From Cupriavidus oxalaticus (GTDB taxonomy: Bacteria > Pseudomonadota > Gammaproteobacteria > Burkholderiales > Burkholderiaceae), in the NCBI RefSeq assembly GCF_004768545.1, contig NZ_CP038635.1, positions 930,001 through 994,000 on the forward strand: a stretch of DNA of 64,000 nt. The letters are read 5' to 3'. The notes under the pieces were generated by a model, which was given only the letters and a program-made list of their open reading frames with translations, did not search any database and was not told the DNA's origin. Made by a program: the position numbers and the translations under genes. This document shows, piece after piece, positions 43,816 to 53,337 of the stretch (positions within the stretch are counted from its first letter, which is position 1; each line of letters begins with the position of its first letter).

Positions 43816-44763
43816 ATGCACGGACGCGACCATCTCGATACATATTTGCTGCGGGTGCTCCACACCCTGCTGACCGAGCAGAGCGTGACCCGCACCGCCG
43901 TGCGCCTGGGCCAGTCGCAGCCCGCCATCAGCAACACCCTGAAGCGCCTGCGCGAGATCACCGGCGACGCCATCCTGGTGCGGGGCAAGAACGGCATGGT
44001 GCCGACCGAGCGCGGCCGCGAACTGCTGGCGCTGGCCGAGCAAAGCCTCGCGGCGATGGACCGCATTGCCCGCCCGCCGCAGCAGTTCGACCCGGCCACC
44101 ACTACGCGCACCTTCCACCTGGGGGCGCCGGACTACCTCGACGCCTTCTTCCTGCCCAATATCGTCGAACGCGTGCGCCGGCTGGCGCCGGGCGCCAAGC
44201 TGTTCGTGCATCCGATGACGTCGTCGTCGGACTTCCTCGACGACCTGGAACAGGGGCAGCTGGATATCGTGGTCGGCAACTGGCTGTCGCCGCCGGAACA
44301 CCTGCATATCTCGCCACTGTTCGACGATGAGGTGGTGTGCATGCTGGGCGCGCAGCACCCGCTGGCGCGCAAGGGACTGACGCTCAAGCACTACCTGGAG
44401 ATGCCGCACCTGGCCCCGGCGCCATATGCGTCGATGCAGCGCAGCATGATCGACCAGGCGCTCGCGGAGCAGGGCTACAAGCGCAATATCCAGGTGACGC
44501 TGCCGTACTTCGGGCTGGTGCCGTATGTGCTGATGAAGACTGACATGGTCTTCACCACCGGCCGCCAGTTCGCGGCGCACTATGCGCAATATCTGCCGAT
44601 CCGCATGGTGCCGTCGCCGGTGTCGTTCCCGCGCATGCGCTTCTACCAGCTGTGGCACGAGCGCTGCCACGCGGCGCCGGACATCATGTGGATCCGGCGC
44701 ATGATCGCGGAGGTGGCGGCGGACCTGCCGCAATTGCCGCGGCTGGAGGCGGAGGCGGGTTGA
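43816..44763 (+). CDS. LysR-family transcriptional regulator
   Basis: 315 aa from ATG 43816; the frame is open to 43732. The N-terminal helix-turn-helix (VTRTAVRLGQSQPAISNTLK) and the LysR substrate-binding fold (TRTFHLGAPDYLDAFFLP) are clear. It is divergently arranged with xdhA across a 220-bp region, the common layout for a LysR regulator of its neighbour. The inducer is unknown; a purine such as xanthine is a guess from context. Confidence 0.9.
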   Translation: MHGRDHLDTYLLRVLHTLLTEQSVTRTAVRLGQSQPAISNTLKRLREITGDAILVRGKNGMVPTERGRELLALAEQSLAAMDRIARPPQQFDPATTTRTFHLGAPDYLDAFFLPNIVERVRRLAPGAKLFVHPMTSSSDFLDDLEQGQLDIVVGNWLSPPEHLHISPLFDDEVVCMLGAQHPLARKGLTLKHYLEMPHLAPAPYASMQRSMIDQALAEQGYKRNIQVTLPYFGLVPYVLMKTDMVFTTGRQFAAHYAQYLPIRMVPSPVSFPRMRFYQLWHERCHAAPDIMWIRRMIAEVAADLPQLPRLEAEAG

Positions 44764-44783
44764 TCCCCCTGCCCCCGGGCGAT

Positions 44784-45629
44784 TTATTTCTGCGCGGTCT
44801 GCGCCTTGTAGTTCGGGAAGAACAGCTGTTCCCCTTCCACCTTGTAACTGGCGATCGCGTCCTGCCCTTCCTTCGACGTGACCCACTCCATCAGCTTCAT
44901 CGCATCCCCATAGTTGGTGCCCGGGTGCCTGGCCGGATTGACCGCGATGATCCCGTACGGGTTGAACATCTTCGGGTCGCCCTCGATGGCGATGGCCAGG
45001 CCGGTCTTGGCGCGGTAGGCGCCGTAGGTGGCGCGGTCTGACAGCGTGTAGCCCGGCATCTGCGCGGCCATGGTCAGTACCTCGCCCATGCCCAGGCCGG
45101 CACTGACGTACCACAGCTTGCCCTTGGGCTCGATGCCGATTTCTTTCCAGTACTCCTTCTCCATCACGTCGGTGCCGGAGTTGTCGCCGCGCGAGATGAA
45201 CTTGCTGCCGCTGCCCGACAGCTTGCGGAAGCCGGCGAGCACGTCCTTGCCGCCCTTCAGGCCGGCCGGGTCGTTGGCCGGGCCGACCACGATGAAGTCG
45301 TTGTACATCACGTCGCGCCGGTTGACGCCGTAGCCGGCGGCGACGAAGGCGTCTTCCATCTTGCGGGCGTGGACCAGCAGCACGTCGACGTCGCCCATCT
45401 CGCCCATTTTCATCGCCTTGCCGGAGCCGACGGCGATCACCTTGACGCTGACGCCGGACTTCTGCTCGAAGCGGGGCAGCAGGTACTTCAACAAGCCGGA
45501 GTTGTCGGTGCTGGTGGTGGTGGCGAGCTTCAGTTCGCCGGCGTGCGCGGCCGACATCAGGACCACGCAGGCGGCGGCGGTGGCGCGGCGCAGGTGGCGG
45601 AACGGGCTGGAGGTGTGGCGCGGCTGCAT
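44784..45629 (-). CDS. tupA: Tungstate-binding protein of ABC transporter
   Basis: 281 aa. A signal peptide ending near SAAHA is followed by GELKLATTTSTDNSGLL, the oxyanion-binding start typical of TupA-type tungstate-binding proteins; further anion-site residues lie in SRGDNSGTDVMEKEYW. It captures tungstate (or molybdate) in the periplasm. Its permease and ATPase partners are not beside it. A divergent gene at 45772 encodes a ModE-like regulator. Confidence 0.88.
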   Translation of the reverse strand: MQPRHTSSPFRHLRRATAAACVVLMSAAHAGELKLATTTSTDNSGLLKYLLPRFEQKSGVSVKVIAVGSGKAMKMGEMGDVDVLLVHARKMEDAFVAAGYGVNRRDVMYNDFIVVGPANDPAGLKGGKDVLAGFRKLSGSGSKFISRGDNSGTDVMEKEYWKEIGIEPKGKLWYVSAGLGMGEVLTMAAQMPGYTLSDRATYGAYRAKTGLAIAIEGDPKMFNPYGIIAVNPARHPGTNYGDAMKLMEWVTSKEGQDAIASYKVEGEQLFFPNYKAQTAQK

Positions 45630-45644
45630 GGGGAACCCATTGAG

Positions 45645-45664
45645 TTATGTTTTGATGGACATAA
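45645..45664. promoter_or_regulatory. Candidate operator in tupA/regulator intergenic region
   Basis: TTATGT, 8 bases, ACATAA: inverted repeat just upstream of tupA. The size and arrangement fit a ModE-type dimer site. Confidence 0.4.
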
Positions 45665-45771
45665 TTGCCTTTCCCTACAGGACTCGGGGAGAATGCAGCG
45701 AAAGACAATAAAACAGGGGTGTTCATTGTGATCCAGCGGAATTTCAGATGTAAATATGAAGCGAGGAACAT

Positions 45772-46869
45772 ATGACGTTCCGCTTTGACCTGTTTCCGGT
45801 CATTGCGCCGGACGACAACCCGCGCGCCAACGACAAGGTGTTCCAGTTGCTCAAGGCTGTGCGCGAGACCGGCTCGCTGCACCGGGCCGCGCGCGAGATC
45901 GGCCTGTCCTACCGCCATGCCTGGGGGGTGATGCGCACATGGGAGGAAATGCTGGGCCGCTCCATGCTCGACATGGAGCGGGGCCGCGGCGCATCGCTGA
46001 CGCGTTTTGGCGAGCGGCTGCTGCGCGCCGAGCTGCGCCTGCGCGAGTCGGTCGAACCGGTGGTGCAGAAGGCCATGGCGGATTTCATCGCCGAGCTCGA
46101 CGATGCCCAGCAGCCGCAATCGTGCGTCCATTTCACCGGCAGCCATGACCCGGCCGTGGAAGTGCTGGCTGCCGCGCTCGGCCAGGCGGTCGCGCCGTTG
46201 CAGCTGGACACGGTGTTCTGCGGCAGCGTGGAAGGGCTGGTATGTCTGCAGGAGCGGCAGTCGGAGCTGGCGGGCTTCTACGTCTCGCCGGTGCAGACGG
46301 CGGGATCTGTGGCGCATGTGACCCTGCGCAAGTGGCTGCGGCCGGCCTCGGTGCGGCTGCTGCGCCTGGCGTGGCGCGAGCAGGGGCTGATGGTGGCGCC
46401 GGAGCTGGCGCGCGAGATCCGCGACCTGCGCGACCTGGTGCGCACCCAGGCGCGTTTCGTCAACCGCCAGCGCAGTTCGGGCACGCGCATGCTGTTCGAC
46501 CAGTTGCTGGCGGCACAGGGCCTGTACCAGGACCAGGTCGCCGGCTATGACGAAACCGAGTTCAGCAACGAGAAGGTGGCTGAGGCGGTGCATGGCGGCC
46601 GCGCCCAGGTTGGCTTCGGGCTGCGCATGAACGCCGAAAGTCACGGCCTGGCCTTCGTGCCGCTGACGCGCGAGGCTTACTACCTGGCGCTGCGCAAGAA
46701 CGACCAGACCGCCGGCTGGATGGCGGCGCTGCTGGCCTTGCTGGCCGATCCGGCGTTCGCAAAACGCATCGAGGCGCTGCCCGGCTACGCCATGGCCGAG
46801 CCGGCCGGGGTGCTGACGCCGCAGGAAGCGCTGCCCTGGTTCGGGCCGGACGGCAAGGAGGGCACCTGA
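45772..46869 (+). CDS. ModE-like regulator fused to periplasmic-binding-protein domain
   Basis: 365 aa. The first 110 residues are a ModE/LysR-like winged helix (LLKAVRETGSLHRAAREIGL, then YRHAWGVMRTWEEMLGRSML). The remaining 250 are a PBP-like domain of the molybdate type (SHDPAVEVLAAALG, then SSGTRMLFDQLL). Such fusions sense molybdate, tungstate or a related ligand directly. It is divergent from tupA, which it probably regulates. Confidence 0.8.
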   Translation: MTFRFDLFPVIAPDDNPRANDKVFQLLKAVRETGSLHRAAREIGLSYRHAWGVMRTWEEMLGRSMLDMERGRGASLTRFGERLLRAELRLRESVEPVVQKAMADFIAELDDAQQPQSCVHFTGSHDPAVEVLAAALGQAVAPLQLDTVFCGSVEGLVCLQERQSELAGFYVSPVQTAGSVAHVTLRKWLRPASVRLLRLAWREQGLMVAPELAREIRDLRDLVRTQARFVNRQRSSGTRMLFDQLLAAQGLYQDQVAGYDETEFSNEKVAEAVHGGRAQVGFGLRMNAESHGLAFVPLTREAYYLALRKNDQTAGWMAALLALLADPAFAKRIEALPGYAMAEPAGVLTPQEALPWFGPDGKEGT

Positions 46870-46994
46870 GCGGCGGGCCGGGCGGCAGGAGCGGATGATG
46901 GGCTGGATGGCGGGCGCGCTGCCCGCCCGCTCCGCTCGTATTACACTCCTTGCCAGGGCGTGCCCCGCGCACGCCCGGCCTTGCAAGGAGCAAC

Positions 46995-47603
46995 ATGCTG
47001 GAAACCGCCGCGCTGGCCGCGGGCATGTCCTGGGCCAGCGGTTTTCGCCTCTATCTCGCCGTGTTCGCCGCCGGCGTTCTGGCACGCCTGGGCTGGCTGG
47101 AACTGCCCCCCGGGCTGCAGCCGCTGGAATCCTGGTGGGTGATCGGCGTGGCCGCGGTGCTGGCCGTGGCCGAGTTCATCGCCGACAAGGTGCCGGGCTT
47201 CGACTCGGTCTGGGACGGCATCCATACCTTCGTGCGCATTCCGGCCGGCGCGATCCTGGCGGCCGCCGCGTTCGGCCAGCTCGACCCGCAGTGGGTGGTG
47301 GCTGCCGGCCTGATCGGCGGCACGCTGGCCGGCACCGCGCATGCGGCCAAGGCCGGCACGCGCGCGCTGATCAACGTTTCGCCGGAACCGTTTTCCAACT
47401 GGGCGGCCTCATTCACCGAGGACCTGACCGCGACCGGCAGCCTGATGCTGGCGTTCTTCCTGCCGGTAGTGTTCCTGGTGGTGCTGGTGCTGTTCCTGGT
47501 GGCCGCCATCTGGCTGCTGCCCAGGCTGTGGCGCGGCGTGCGCCGGCTGCATGCCACGCTGCGCGGCGGCAGCGCGCGGCCGGGGCGGCCGGGACCTCCG
47601 TAG
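46995..47603 (+). CDS. DUF4126 membrane protein
   Basis: 202 aa from ATG 46995 with AGGAG eight bases upstream; the frame is open to 46950. Four to five membrane segments are seen, with a Gly/Ala-rich N-terminus (ALAAGMSWASGFRLYLAVFA). The family has no established function. It precedes the FtsX-type permease by 125 bp on the same strand. Confidence 0.85.
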   Translation: MLETAALAAGMSWASGFRLYLAVFAAGVLARLGWLELPPGLQPLESWWVIGVAAVLAVAEFIADKVPGFDSVWDGIHTFVRIPAGAILAAAAFGQLDPQWVVAAGLIGGTLAGTAHAAKAGTRALINVSPEPFSNWAASFTEDLTATGSLMLAFFLPVVFLVVLVLFLVAAIWLLPRLWRGVRRLHATLRGGSARPGRPGPP

Positions 47604-47728
47604 CGCTTGCCGTTCCGTTGCCGTTCACGCCGGACCGTATCCCTGTTTCCTGGCTTTCCGACTGACCCGCGGCGCACCGGCGCCAAGCCATCACCGAACA
47701 ATTCACCGAAGAATTCACCAAACAACCG

Positions 47729-50350
47729 ATGCCCTCCGAGTCCGCCATCGACGCCCCGACCACCAATGCCAGTCCCGCCGCCGGGGCGGGCACCGCGCAA
47801 GCGGGCAGGTTTTCCGCCTGGCGCCAGGCGTTGCGCATGGCACGCCGCGACTGGCTCGCCGGCGAGCTCTACCTGCTGCTGTTCGCGCTGGTGCTCGCGG
47901 TGGCGGCGCTGTCCAGCGTCGGCTTCATGGCCGACCGCATGCGGCTGGGGCTGGAGCGCGATGCGCGGCAAATGATCGCGTCTGACGTGCTGCTGGTCTC
48001 GGACCAGCCTTTCGACGCCGCCTTCGCGCAGCGTGCCGGGCAGCAGGGGCTGGCGGTGGCGCAGACGGTGACCTTCCCGAGCATGGCCACGGCCAGCGGC
48101 AAGGCGCGCGCCGCCGGTGCCGACGCGCCCAGCCAGCTGGCCGCGCTCAAGGCGGTGACCGACGGCTATCCGCTGCGCGGCAGGCTCAGGGTGGCCAACG
48201 CGCCGGGCACGCCGGACGCGCCCGCCGAAGGGATTCCCGCGCCGGGCACGGTATGGGTCGACGAAGCGCTGCTGGGCGCGCTCGGATTGAACGTGGGCGA
48301 CGCGCTTCAGCTTGGCAGCCGCACCTTCCGCATCGACCGCATCATCACGCAGGAGATGGACCGCGGCACGGGCTTCATGAACTTTGCGCCGCGCGTGCTG
48401 ATGCCGTTGTCGGACCTGGAAGGCACCGGCCTGATCGGCTGGGGCAGCCGCGTGACCTACCGGCTGCTGGTGGCCGGCCCCGACGCCGCCGGTGCCGCTT
48501 ACCAGAAATGGGCGCAGGCGGAGATCGACCGCCGCAAGCTGCGCAACACCCGCATCGAGTCGCTCGAATCCGGCCAGCCGCAGATGCGCGCCACGCTCGA
48601 CCGGGCCGAGCGCTTCCTGTCGCTGGTGGCGGTGCTGTCGTCGATGATCGCGGCGGTGGCAATCGCCATGTCGGCGCGCCGCTACATGCAGCGCCATACC
48701 GATGCCTGCGCGGTCTACAAGTGCCTGGGGCTGTCGCGCGGACAGATCCTGCGCGCGTTCGGGCTGGAATTCCTGCTGATCGGCGCGGGCGGCGCGCTGG
48801 CCGGCGTGCTGATCGGCTACCTGGCGCACTACGGGCTGCTGCTGTCGCTGGGCGGGCTGCTCAAGGTGTCGCTGCCGCAGCCTTCGGCATTGCCGGCGCT
48901 GGTGGGTGTGCTGGCGGGACTGGTGCTGCTGGCGGGGTTTGCGCTGCCGCCGCTGCTGGCGCTGACGCGCGTGGCGCCGCTGCGGGTGCTGCGCCGCGAT
49001 ATCGGGCTGCCTCCGGTATCCGCGTGGGTCGCGTACGCGCTCGGCCTGGGTGCCTTCGTCGCGCTGCTGCTGGTGGCGGCGCGCGACCTGCGGCTCGGGC
49101 TGACCACCGCGGGCGGCTTCGTCGGCGCCGGCGTGGTGTTCGGCTTGCTGGCGCTGGGGCTGCTCACGCTGCTGTCGCGCCTGCTGCGCGGGCGCCTGCG
49201 TGGTGCCGCGTCGATGGGCTGGCGTTTTGCGCTGGCGGTGCTGGAGCGCCGCCGCGGCGTCACCGTGCTGCAGACCGTGGCGCTGGCAGTGGGGCTGATG
49301 GCGCTGCTGCTGCTCGGCATGACCCGCAACGACCTGGTCGATTCGTGGCGCAGCGCCACGCCGGCCGACGCGCCCAACCGCTTCATCATCAATATCCAGC
49401 CCGACCAGCGCGAACCGCTGCGCAAGATGCTGGCCGGCGCCGGCATCAACGACCTGCTTTATCCGATGGTGCGCGGGCGCCTGACCCATATCGGCGAGCG
49501 TGCGATCCAGGCCGGCAGCTTCGAGGAAGGCCGCGCGCGCAACCTGGTCGAGCGCGAATTCAACCTGTCCTATACCGATGTGCTGCCGGAGGGCAACCGC
49601 GTGATCGCCGGGCGGTGGTCCGACGGCAGCGCCGGCACCGACGCGGGTGCCTCGGTGGAGGAGGGCATCGCCAAGACGCTCGGGATCCACCTCGGCGACA
49701 CGCTGCGCTTCGACGTGGCCGGCCAGGCGGTGCAGGCGCGCGTGACCTCGCTGCGCAAGCTCGACTGGGGCTCGATGCGGGTCAATTTCTTCGTGATCCT
49801 GCCGCCGTCGGCGATGCAGGGCATGCCCGAGACCTACATCACCTCGTTCCACCTGCCCGCTGCCAGCGCGGCGCTGGGCAACCGGCTGATCGCGGCCTTC
49901 CCGAACATCACGGTGGTCAACACCGACATGATCCTGCGCCAGATCCAGGACATCCTGGACCAGGTGATCGCGGCGGTGGAGTTCCTGTTTATCTTCACGC
50001 TGGCCGCCGGGGTCACGGTGCTGTACGCGGCGCTGTCCGGCGCGCGCGACGAGCGCATGCGCGACGCCGGCCTGCTCAAGGCGCTGGGGGCGTCGGCGGC
50101 GCTGGTGCGGCAGACCCAATACGCGGAATTCCTCGTGGTGGGCGGCCTGGCAGGATTCCTGGCCAGCCTGGGAGCGATCGCGGTGGGGTGGGGGCTGTCG
50201 CAGTTCGTTTTCGACTTCCCCTACCGCTTCAATGGGTGGATCGTGCCGGTCGGCGTGGTTTCTGGCATGCTGTGCGCTTTTGCCGGCGGCTGGCTGGGCC
50301 TGCGCGAAGTGCTGCGCCAGCCGGCGCTGGCGACCTTGCGTGACGCCTGA
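47729..50350 (+). CDS. FtsX-family ABC transporter permease
   Basis: 873 aa. One N-terminal helix, a large periplasmic domain, three helices with the FtsX signature (AVAIAMSARRYMQRHTDACA), further helices and a second FtsX domain at the C-terminus (VTVLYAALSGARDERMRDAG) match the YbbP-type permease. YbbP normally pairs with an ATPase, but no ATPase gene is adjacent here. The ribosome site is weak. It may act in lipid, protein or antimicrobial-peptide handling at the envelope. Confidence 0.88.
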   Translation: MPSESAIDAPTTNASPAAGAGTAQAGRFSAWRQALRMARRDWLAGELYLLLFALVLAVAALSSVGFMADRMRLGLERDARQMIASDVLLVSDQPFDAAFAQRAGQQGLAVAQTVTFPSMATASGKARAAGADAPSQLAALKAVTDGYPLRGRLRVANAPGTPDAPAEGIPAPGTVWVDEALLGALGLNVGDALQLGSRTFRIDRIITQEMDRGTGFMNFAPRVLMPLSDLEGTGLIGWGSRVTYRLLVAGPDAAGAAYQKWAQAEIDRRKLRNTRIESLESGQPQMRATLDRAERFLSLVAVLSSMIAAVAIAMSARRYMQRHTDACAVYKCLGLSRGQILRAFGLEFLLIGAGGALAGVLIGYLAHYGLLLSLGGLLKVSLPQPSALPALVGVLAGLVLLAGFALPPLLALTRVAPLRVLRRDIGLPPVSAWVAYALGLGAFVALLLVAARDLRLGLTTAGGFVGAGVVFGLLALGLLTLLSRLLRGRLRGAASMGWRFALAVLERRRGVTVLQTVALAVGLMALLLLGMTRNDLVDSWRSATPADAPNRFIINIQPDQREPLRKMLAGAGINDLLYPMVRGRLTHIGERAIQAGSFEEGRARNLVEREFNLSYTDVLPEGNRVIAGRWSDGSAGTDAGASVEEGIAKTLGIHLGDTLRFDVAGQAVQARVTSLRKLDWGSMRVNFFVILPPSAMQGMPETYITSFHLPAASAALGNRLIAAFPNITVVNTDMILRQIQDILDQVIAAVEFLFIFTLAAGVTVLYAALSGARDERMRDAGLLKALGASAALVRQTQYAEFLVVGGLAGFLASLGAIAVGWGLSQFVFDFPYRFNGWIVPVGVVSGMLCAFAGGWLGLREVLRQPALATLRDA

Positions 50351-50374
50351 ACGGCGCCGCGCCTCGAGTTTGTG

Positions 50375-50803
50375 ATGAGTACTGAATCCAATCAACAATC
50401 CGGCAATGCCGACGGCGCCCCCGAGGTCACGGCTTTCGAGCTGGTCGGCGGCGAGGCGCGCGTGCGCGAGCTGGTCGACCGCTTCTATGACCTGATGGAC
50501 CTGGAAACCCAGTTTGCCGGCTTGCGCGCGATCCATCCGCCGTCGCTAGACGGCTCGCGCGACAAGCTGTTCTGGTTCCTGTGCGGCTGGCTGGGCGGCC
50601 CCAACCACTTTATCGAGCGCTTCGGCCATCCGCGCCTGCGCGCGCGCCACATGCCGTTCGAGATCGGTATCAGCGAGCGCGACCAGTGGATGCGCTGCAT
50701 GGCACTGGCGATGCAGGACATCGGCCTGTCCGAGGACCTGCAGCTGCGCCTGATGCAGGCGTTCTTCCAGACCGCCGACTGGATGCGCAACGTGGCGCGC
50801 TGA
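50375..50803 (+). CDS. Group II truncated haemoglobin
   Basis: 142 aa from ATG 50375. The fold's key features are seen: FELVGGEARVRELVDRFYDL, the proximal-His region (WLGGPNHFIERFGHPRLRARH) and the C-terminal helices. Group II (trHbO) proteins bind oxygen or nitric oxide and may aid respiration or NO handling. It lies 24 bp after the permease gene. Confidence 0.9.
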   Translation: MSTESNQQSGNADGAPEVTAFELVGGEARVRELVDRFYDLMDLETQFAGLRAIHPPSLDGSRDKLFWFLCGWLGGPNHFIERFGHPRLRARHMPFEIGISERDQWMRCMALAMQDIGLSEDLQLRLMQAFFQTADWMRNVAR

Positions 50804-50845
50804 GGCGCCTTCCTTCCCCTGCTCACTGAGAAAGAATCTCCACCC

Positions 50846-51442
50846 ATGTCCGTGCAACTGCCCGAAGGTGCCTGCCGCGTGCTCGATTTCTGGTTCGACC
50901 AGCCTGGTTCGGCGGCCTGGAATACCGAGCGCCGCGCATGGTTCACCAAGTCGGATGATTTCGACGACCGCATCCGCACGCACTTCCTGTCTGACTGGCA
51001 GGTCGCCAGCGAGGGCGCGCCGGACGACTGGTCGGTCACCCCCGAAGGCGCCTGTGCCCGCGTGGTGCTGCTGGACCAGTTCCCGCGCAACATGTTCCGC
51101 AACGATCCGCGCAGCTTCGGCACCGATGCGCAGGCGCTGGCGCTGGCCAGGCGCATCGTCGCGACCGGCATGGACCGCGAGCTGCCGACGGACTACCACC
51201 GCATGTTCTGCTACATGCCGTTCGAGCATTCGGAAGCGCTGGAAGACCAGGACGAGGCGGTGCGGCTGATGACGCAGCTGCGCGAGTCCAGTGGCGGTAA
51301 GGTGGATGTGGTGGAGTGGGCCGACAAGCACCGCGAGATCATCGTGCGCTTTGGCCGCTTCCCGCACCGCAACGCGGTGCTGGGCAGGCCGGGCACGGCG
51401 GAGGAACTGGCATTCCTGCAGCGGCCGGGCTCGTCGTTCTAG
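50846..51442 (+). CDS. DUF924-family protein
   Basis: 198 aa. The typical start ACRVLDFWFDQP and the motifs VVLLDQFPRNMFR, YMPFEHSE and FPHRNAVLGR identify the family. It is an alpha-helical TPR-like cytoplasmic protein with no established reaction. It follows the haemoglobin gene by 42 bp. Confidence 0.9.
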   Translation: MSVQLPEGACRVLDFWFDQPGSAAWNTERRAWFTKSDDFDDRIRTHFLSDWQVASEGAPDDWSVTPEGACARVVLLDQFPRNMFRNDPRSFGTDAQALALARRIVATGMDRELPTDYHRMFCYMPFEHSEALEDQDEAVRLMTQLRESSGGKVDVVEWADKHREIIVRFGRFPHRNAVLGRPGTAEELAFLQRPGSSF

Positions 51443-51466
51443 GCGCGGCAGGAGCCGCGCCGGGCG

Positions 51467-52051
51467 TCAGGTCTTGTCGCGGGCCTGCTGCCACTTGTCC
51501 ACGCGCACGCGCGGCGCGGCGGCCAGCTGGTCCAGCAGCGTGCCGGGAAGGTCCGCCACATGCAGCAGGTCTGCATGCACCTGCTTCAGGAATCCTTCCT
51601 GCACGGCATGGCCGAGGAAACCCAGCATGCCGTCATAGAAACCACCGACGTTAAGCAGCCCCACCGGCTTGTCGTGGTAGCCCAGCTGCAGCCAGGTGAA
51701 GGTCTCGAACAGCTCTTCGAAGGTGCCCACGCCGCCGGGCATGGCGATGAAGGCATCGGCACGGTCGGCCATCATCTGCTTGCGCTCGTGCATGTTGCGC
51801 ACCACGTGCAGCTCGGTCAGGCCGCGGTGGCCCACTTCCTTCTGCATCAGCGCTTCCGGGATGATGCCGATGACGGTGCCGCCGTGTTCCAGCACCGCGT
51901 CGGCCACGGTGCCCATCAGGCCGACCTTGCCGCCGCCGTAGACCAGCGCCAGGCCGCGCTCGGCCAGCGTGCGGCCGAGCAGGCGCGCGCCCTCGGCATA
52001 TTCGGGGCGGTTGCCGGGGCTGGAGCCGCAATAGACGCAGACGGATTTCAC
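51467..52051 (-). CDS. LOG-family nucleotide 5'-monophosphate phosphoribohydrolase
   Basis: 194 aa from GTG 52051, which overlaps the TetR stop (GTGA). The catalytic signature [12 protein letters not shown] and the start [20 protein letters not shown] identify the LOG/TIGR00730 family. These enzymes release the base from nucleoside monophosphates; some make cytokinins. Coupled with the upstream TetR gene in one operon. Confidence 0.9.
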   Translation of the reverse strand: MKSVCVYCGSSPGNRPEYAEGARLLGRTLAERGLALVYGGGKVGLMGTVADAVLEHGGTVIGIIPEALMQKEVGHRGLTELHVVRNMHERKQMMADRADAFIAMPGGVGTFEELFETFTWLQLGYHDKPVGLLNVGGFYDGMLGFLGHAVQEGFLKQVHADLLHVADLPGTLLDQLAAAPRVRVDKWQQARDKT

Positions 52052-52749
52052 TTCTTTTCCTTTGCCGCCTCGGCGGCTGCCTTGGACGCCGCATAGTCGC
52101 GGGCCAGCTGGTCGAAGGCCTCGCGCGCGCGGCCGCGCAGGTAGGGCGCGAGGATCGAGAAGATGTGGTAGCTCGAGCCGTGCAGGTAGCCGCGGATCTG
52201 CTCGGCATCGTTGTACTGGCGCGGATGCTGCACGAACTGGAACGACAGCCAGTAGGTGGCAATCACCACCATGTTGGTGCAGATCGCCTCGACCTGCTCG
52301 GGCGTGGCTTCCATCTCGCCGTCTTCCAGGAACTGCCGGCAGATCTCGTGCGCGAAGCGCTGCTTCTGCTCGACGATGCGCTTGAAGTTGGTCTCCAGCA
52401 TCCGGTTGCGCGCCAGCAGGTCGTTGATGTCGCGATACAGGAAGCGGTAGTTCCACAGGAACTCGGACATGTACTGCAGGTAGCCCCAGCTTTCGTCCAG
52501 GGTCGCCTTGTGGTCGTCCGGCATCTTCAGGCGGCGCTCCATCTCCTGCTCGAAGCGCACGAAGATGGAGTTGATGATGTCGTCCTTGTTGCGGAAGTGG
52601 TAGTAGAGATTGCCGGGGCTGATCTCCATCGCTTCCGCGATCGTCGTGGTGGTGACGTTCGGTTCGCCGACTTCGTTGAACAGGCGCAGCGAGACGTCGA
52701 GGATGCGGTCCCTGGTGCGGCGGGGGCCGGTTTGCGGTTTCGGTTCCAT
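52048..52749 (-). CDS. TetR-family regulator
   Basis: 233 aa. The N-terminal helix-turn-helix is clear ([20 protein letters not shown]). A C-terminal TetR effector domain follows. It ends with a Lys/Ala-rich tail and overlaps the LOG gene. Members with a similar start regulate fatty-acid or envelope genes in Burkholderiales, but the targets here are unknown. Confidence 0.9.
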   Translation of the reverse strand: MEPKPQTGPRRTRDRILDVSLRLFNEVGEPNVTTTTIAEAMEISPGNLYYHFRNKDDIINSIFVRFEQEMERRLKMPDDHKATLDESWGYLQYMSEFLWNYRFLYRDINDLLARNRMLETNFKRIVEQKQRFAHEICRQFLEDGEMEATPEQVEAICTNMVVIATYWLSFQFVQHPRQYNDAEQIRGYLHGSSYHIFSILAPYLRGRAREAFDQLARDYAASKAAAEAAKEKK

Positions 52750-52854
52750 GGGCGTCCGGGCGGTCGGTCGATCGGTCGATCGGTGAATCGTGGCAGGGTT
52801 GCGATTATAAGCAATCGGCCCGGGCCACCTCCCGTCTGGTGCCTTGCCCCGGAT

Positions 52855-53337
52855 TCAGCCCGCCAGCGCCTGCACCCATTGCACCACGTGGGGCCCGGCA
52901 ATGGCCAGCCAGGTGCCGCCGCACAGCACCAGCGCCAGCAGCACCGCGGCGCTGCCGAAATCCTTGGCGCGCTTGGACAGGCTGTGGCGTTCCAGCGAGA
53001 TCCGGTCGATGGCCGCCTCGACGCTGGAGTTGAGCAGTTCCACGATCAGCACCACCAGCAGCGTGCCGAGCAGCAGGATGCGTTCGACCACCCCCACGGG
53101 CAGCAGGAAGGCGCATGGCGCCAGGATCGCCACCAGCGTCAGCTCCTGGCGGAACGCGCTTTCCTCCAGCACCGCGTAGCGCAGGCCGGACAGCGAGTTG
53201 ATGGCGGCGTGCCAGGCGCGTGCCAGGCCGCGGTTGCCCTTGTGGGGGTTCTGCTCGATCGTGTAGTCAGCGGTCTGGGCTGCCGGCGGCCTCTGCAGGG
53301 GCGGGTCGGACGGCAGCTCCGGATGGGGTTTCGGCAT
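52855..53337 (-). CDS. dgkA: Diacylglycerol kinase, prokaryotic type
   Basis: 160 aa from ATG 53337. The DgkA fold is clear: an N-terminal amphipathic helix, three membrane helices, and the motif VELLNSSVEAAIDRIS with KRAKDFGSAAV, which carry the metal- and ATP-binding acidic residues. It phosphorylates diacylglycerol for lipid recycling. Its first 24 codons overlap the end of the glycosyltransferase gene by 71 bp in a different frame. Confidence 0.92.
   Translation of the reverse strand: MPKPHPELPSDPPLQRPPAAQTADYTIEQNPHKGNRGLARAWHAAINSLSGLRYAVLEESAFRQELTLVAILAPCAFLLPVGVVERILLLGTLLVVLIVELLNSSVEAAIDRISLERHSLSKRAKDFGSAAVLLALVLCGGTWLAIAGPHVVQWVQALAG

Noticed and set aside
43753..47085. Minus-strand open frame of 1110 codons across the LysR, tupA and ModE-like genes
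   Set aside because: It crosses three real genes and their divergent promoter, and has no protein features.
47051..50536. Minus-strand open frame opposite the DUF4126 and permease genes
   Set aside because: Shadow frame, with Gln/Arg/His-rich composition and no motif.
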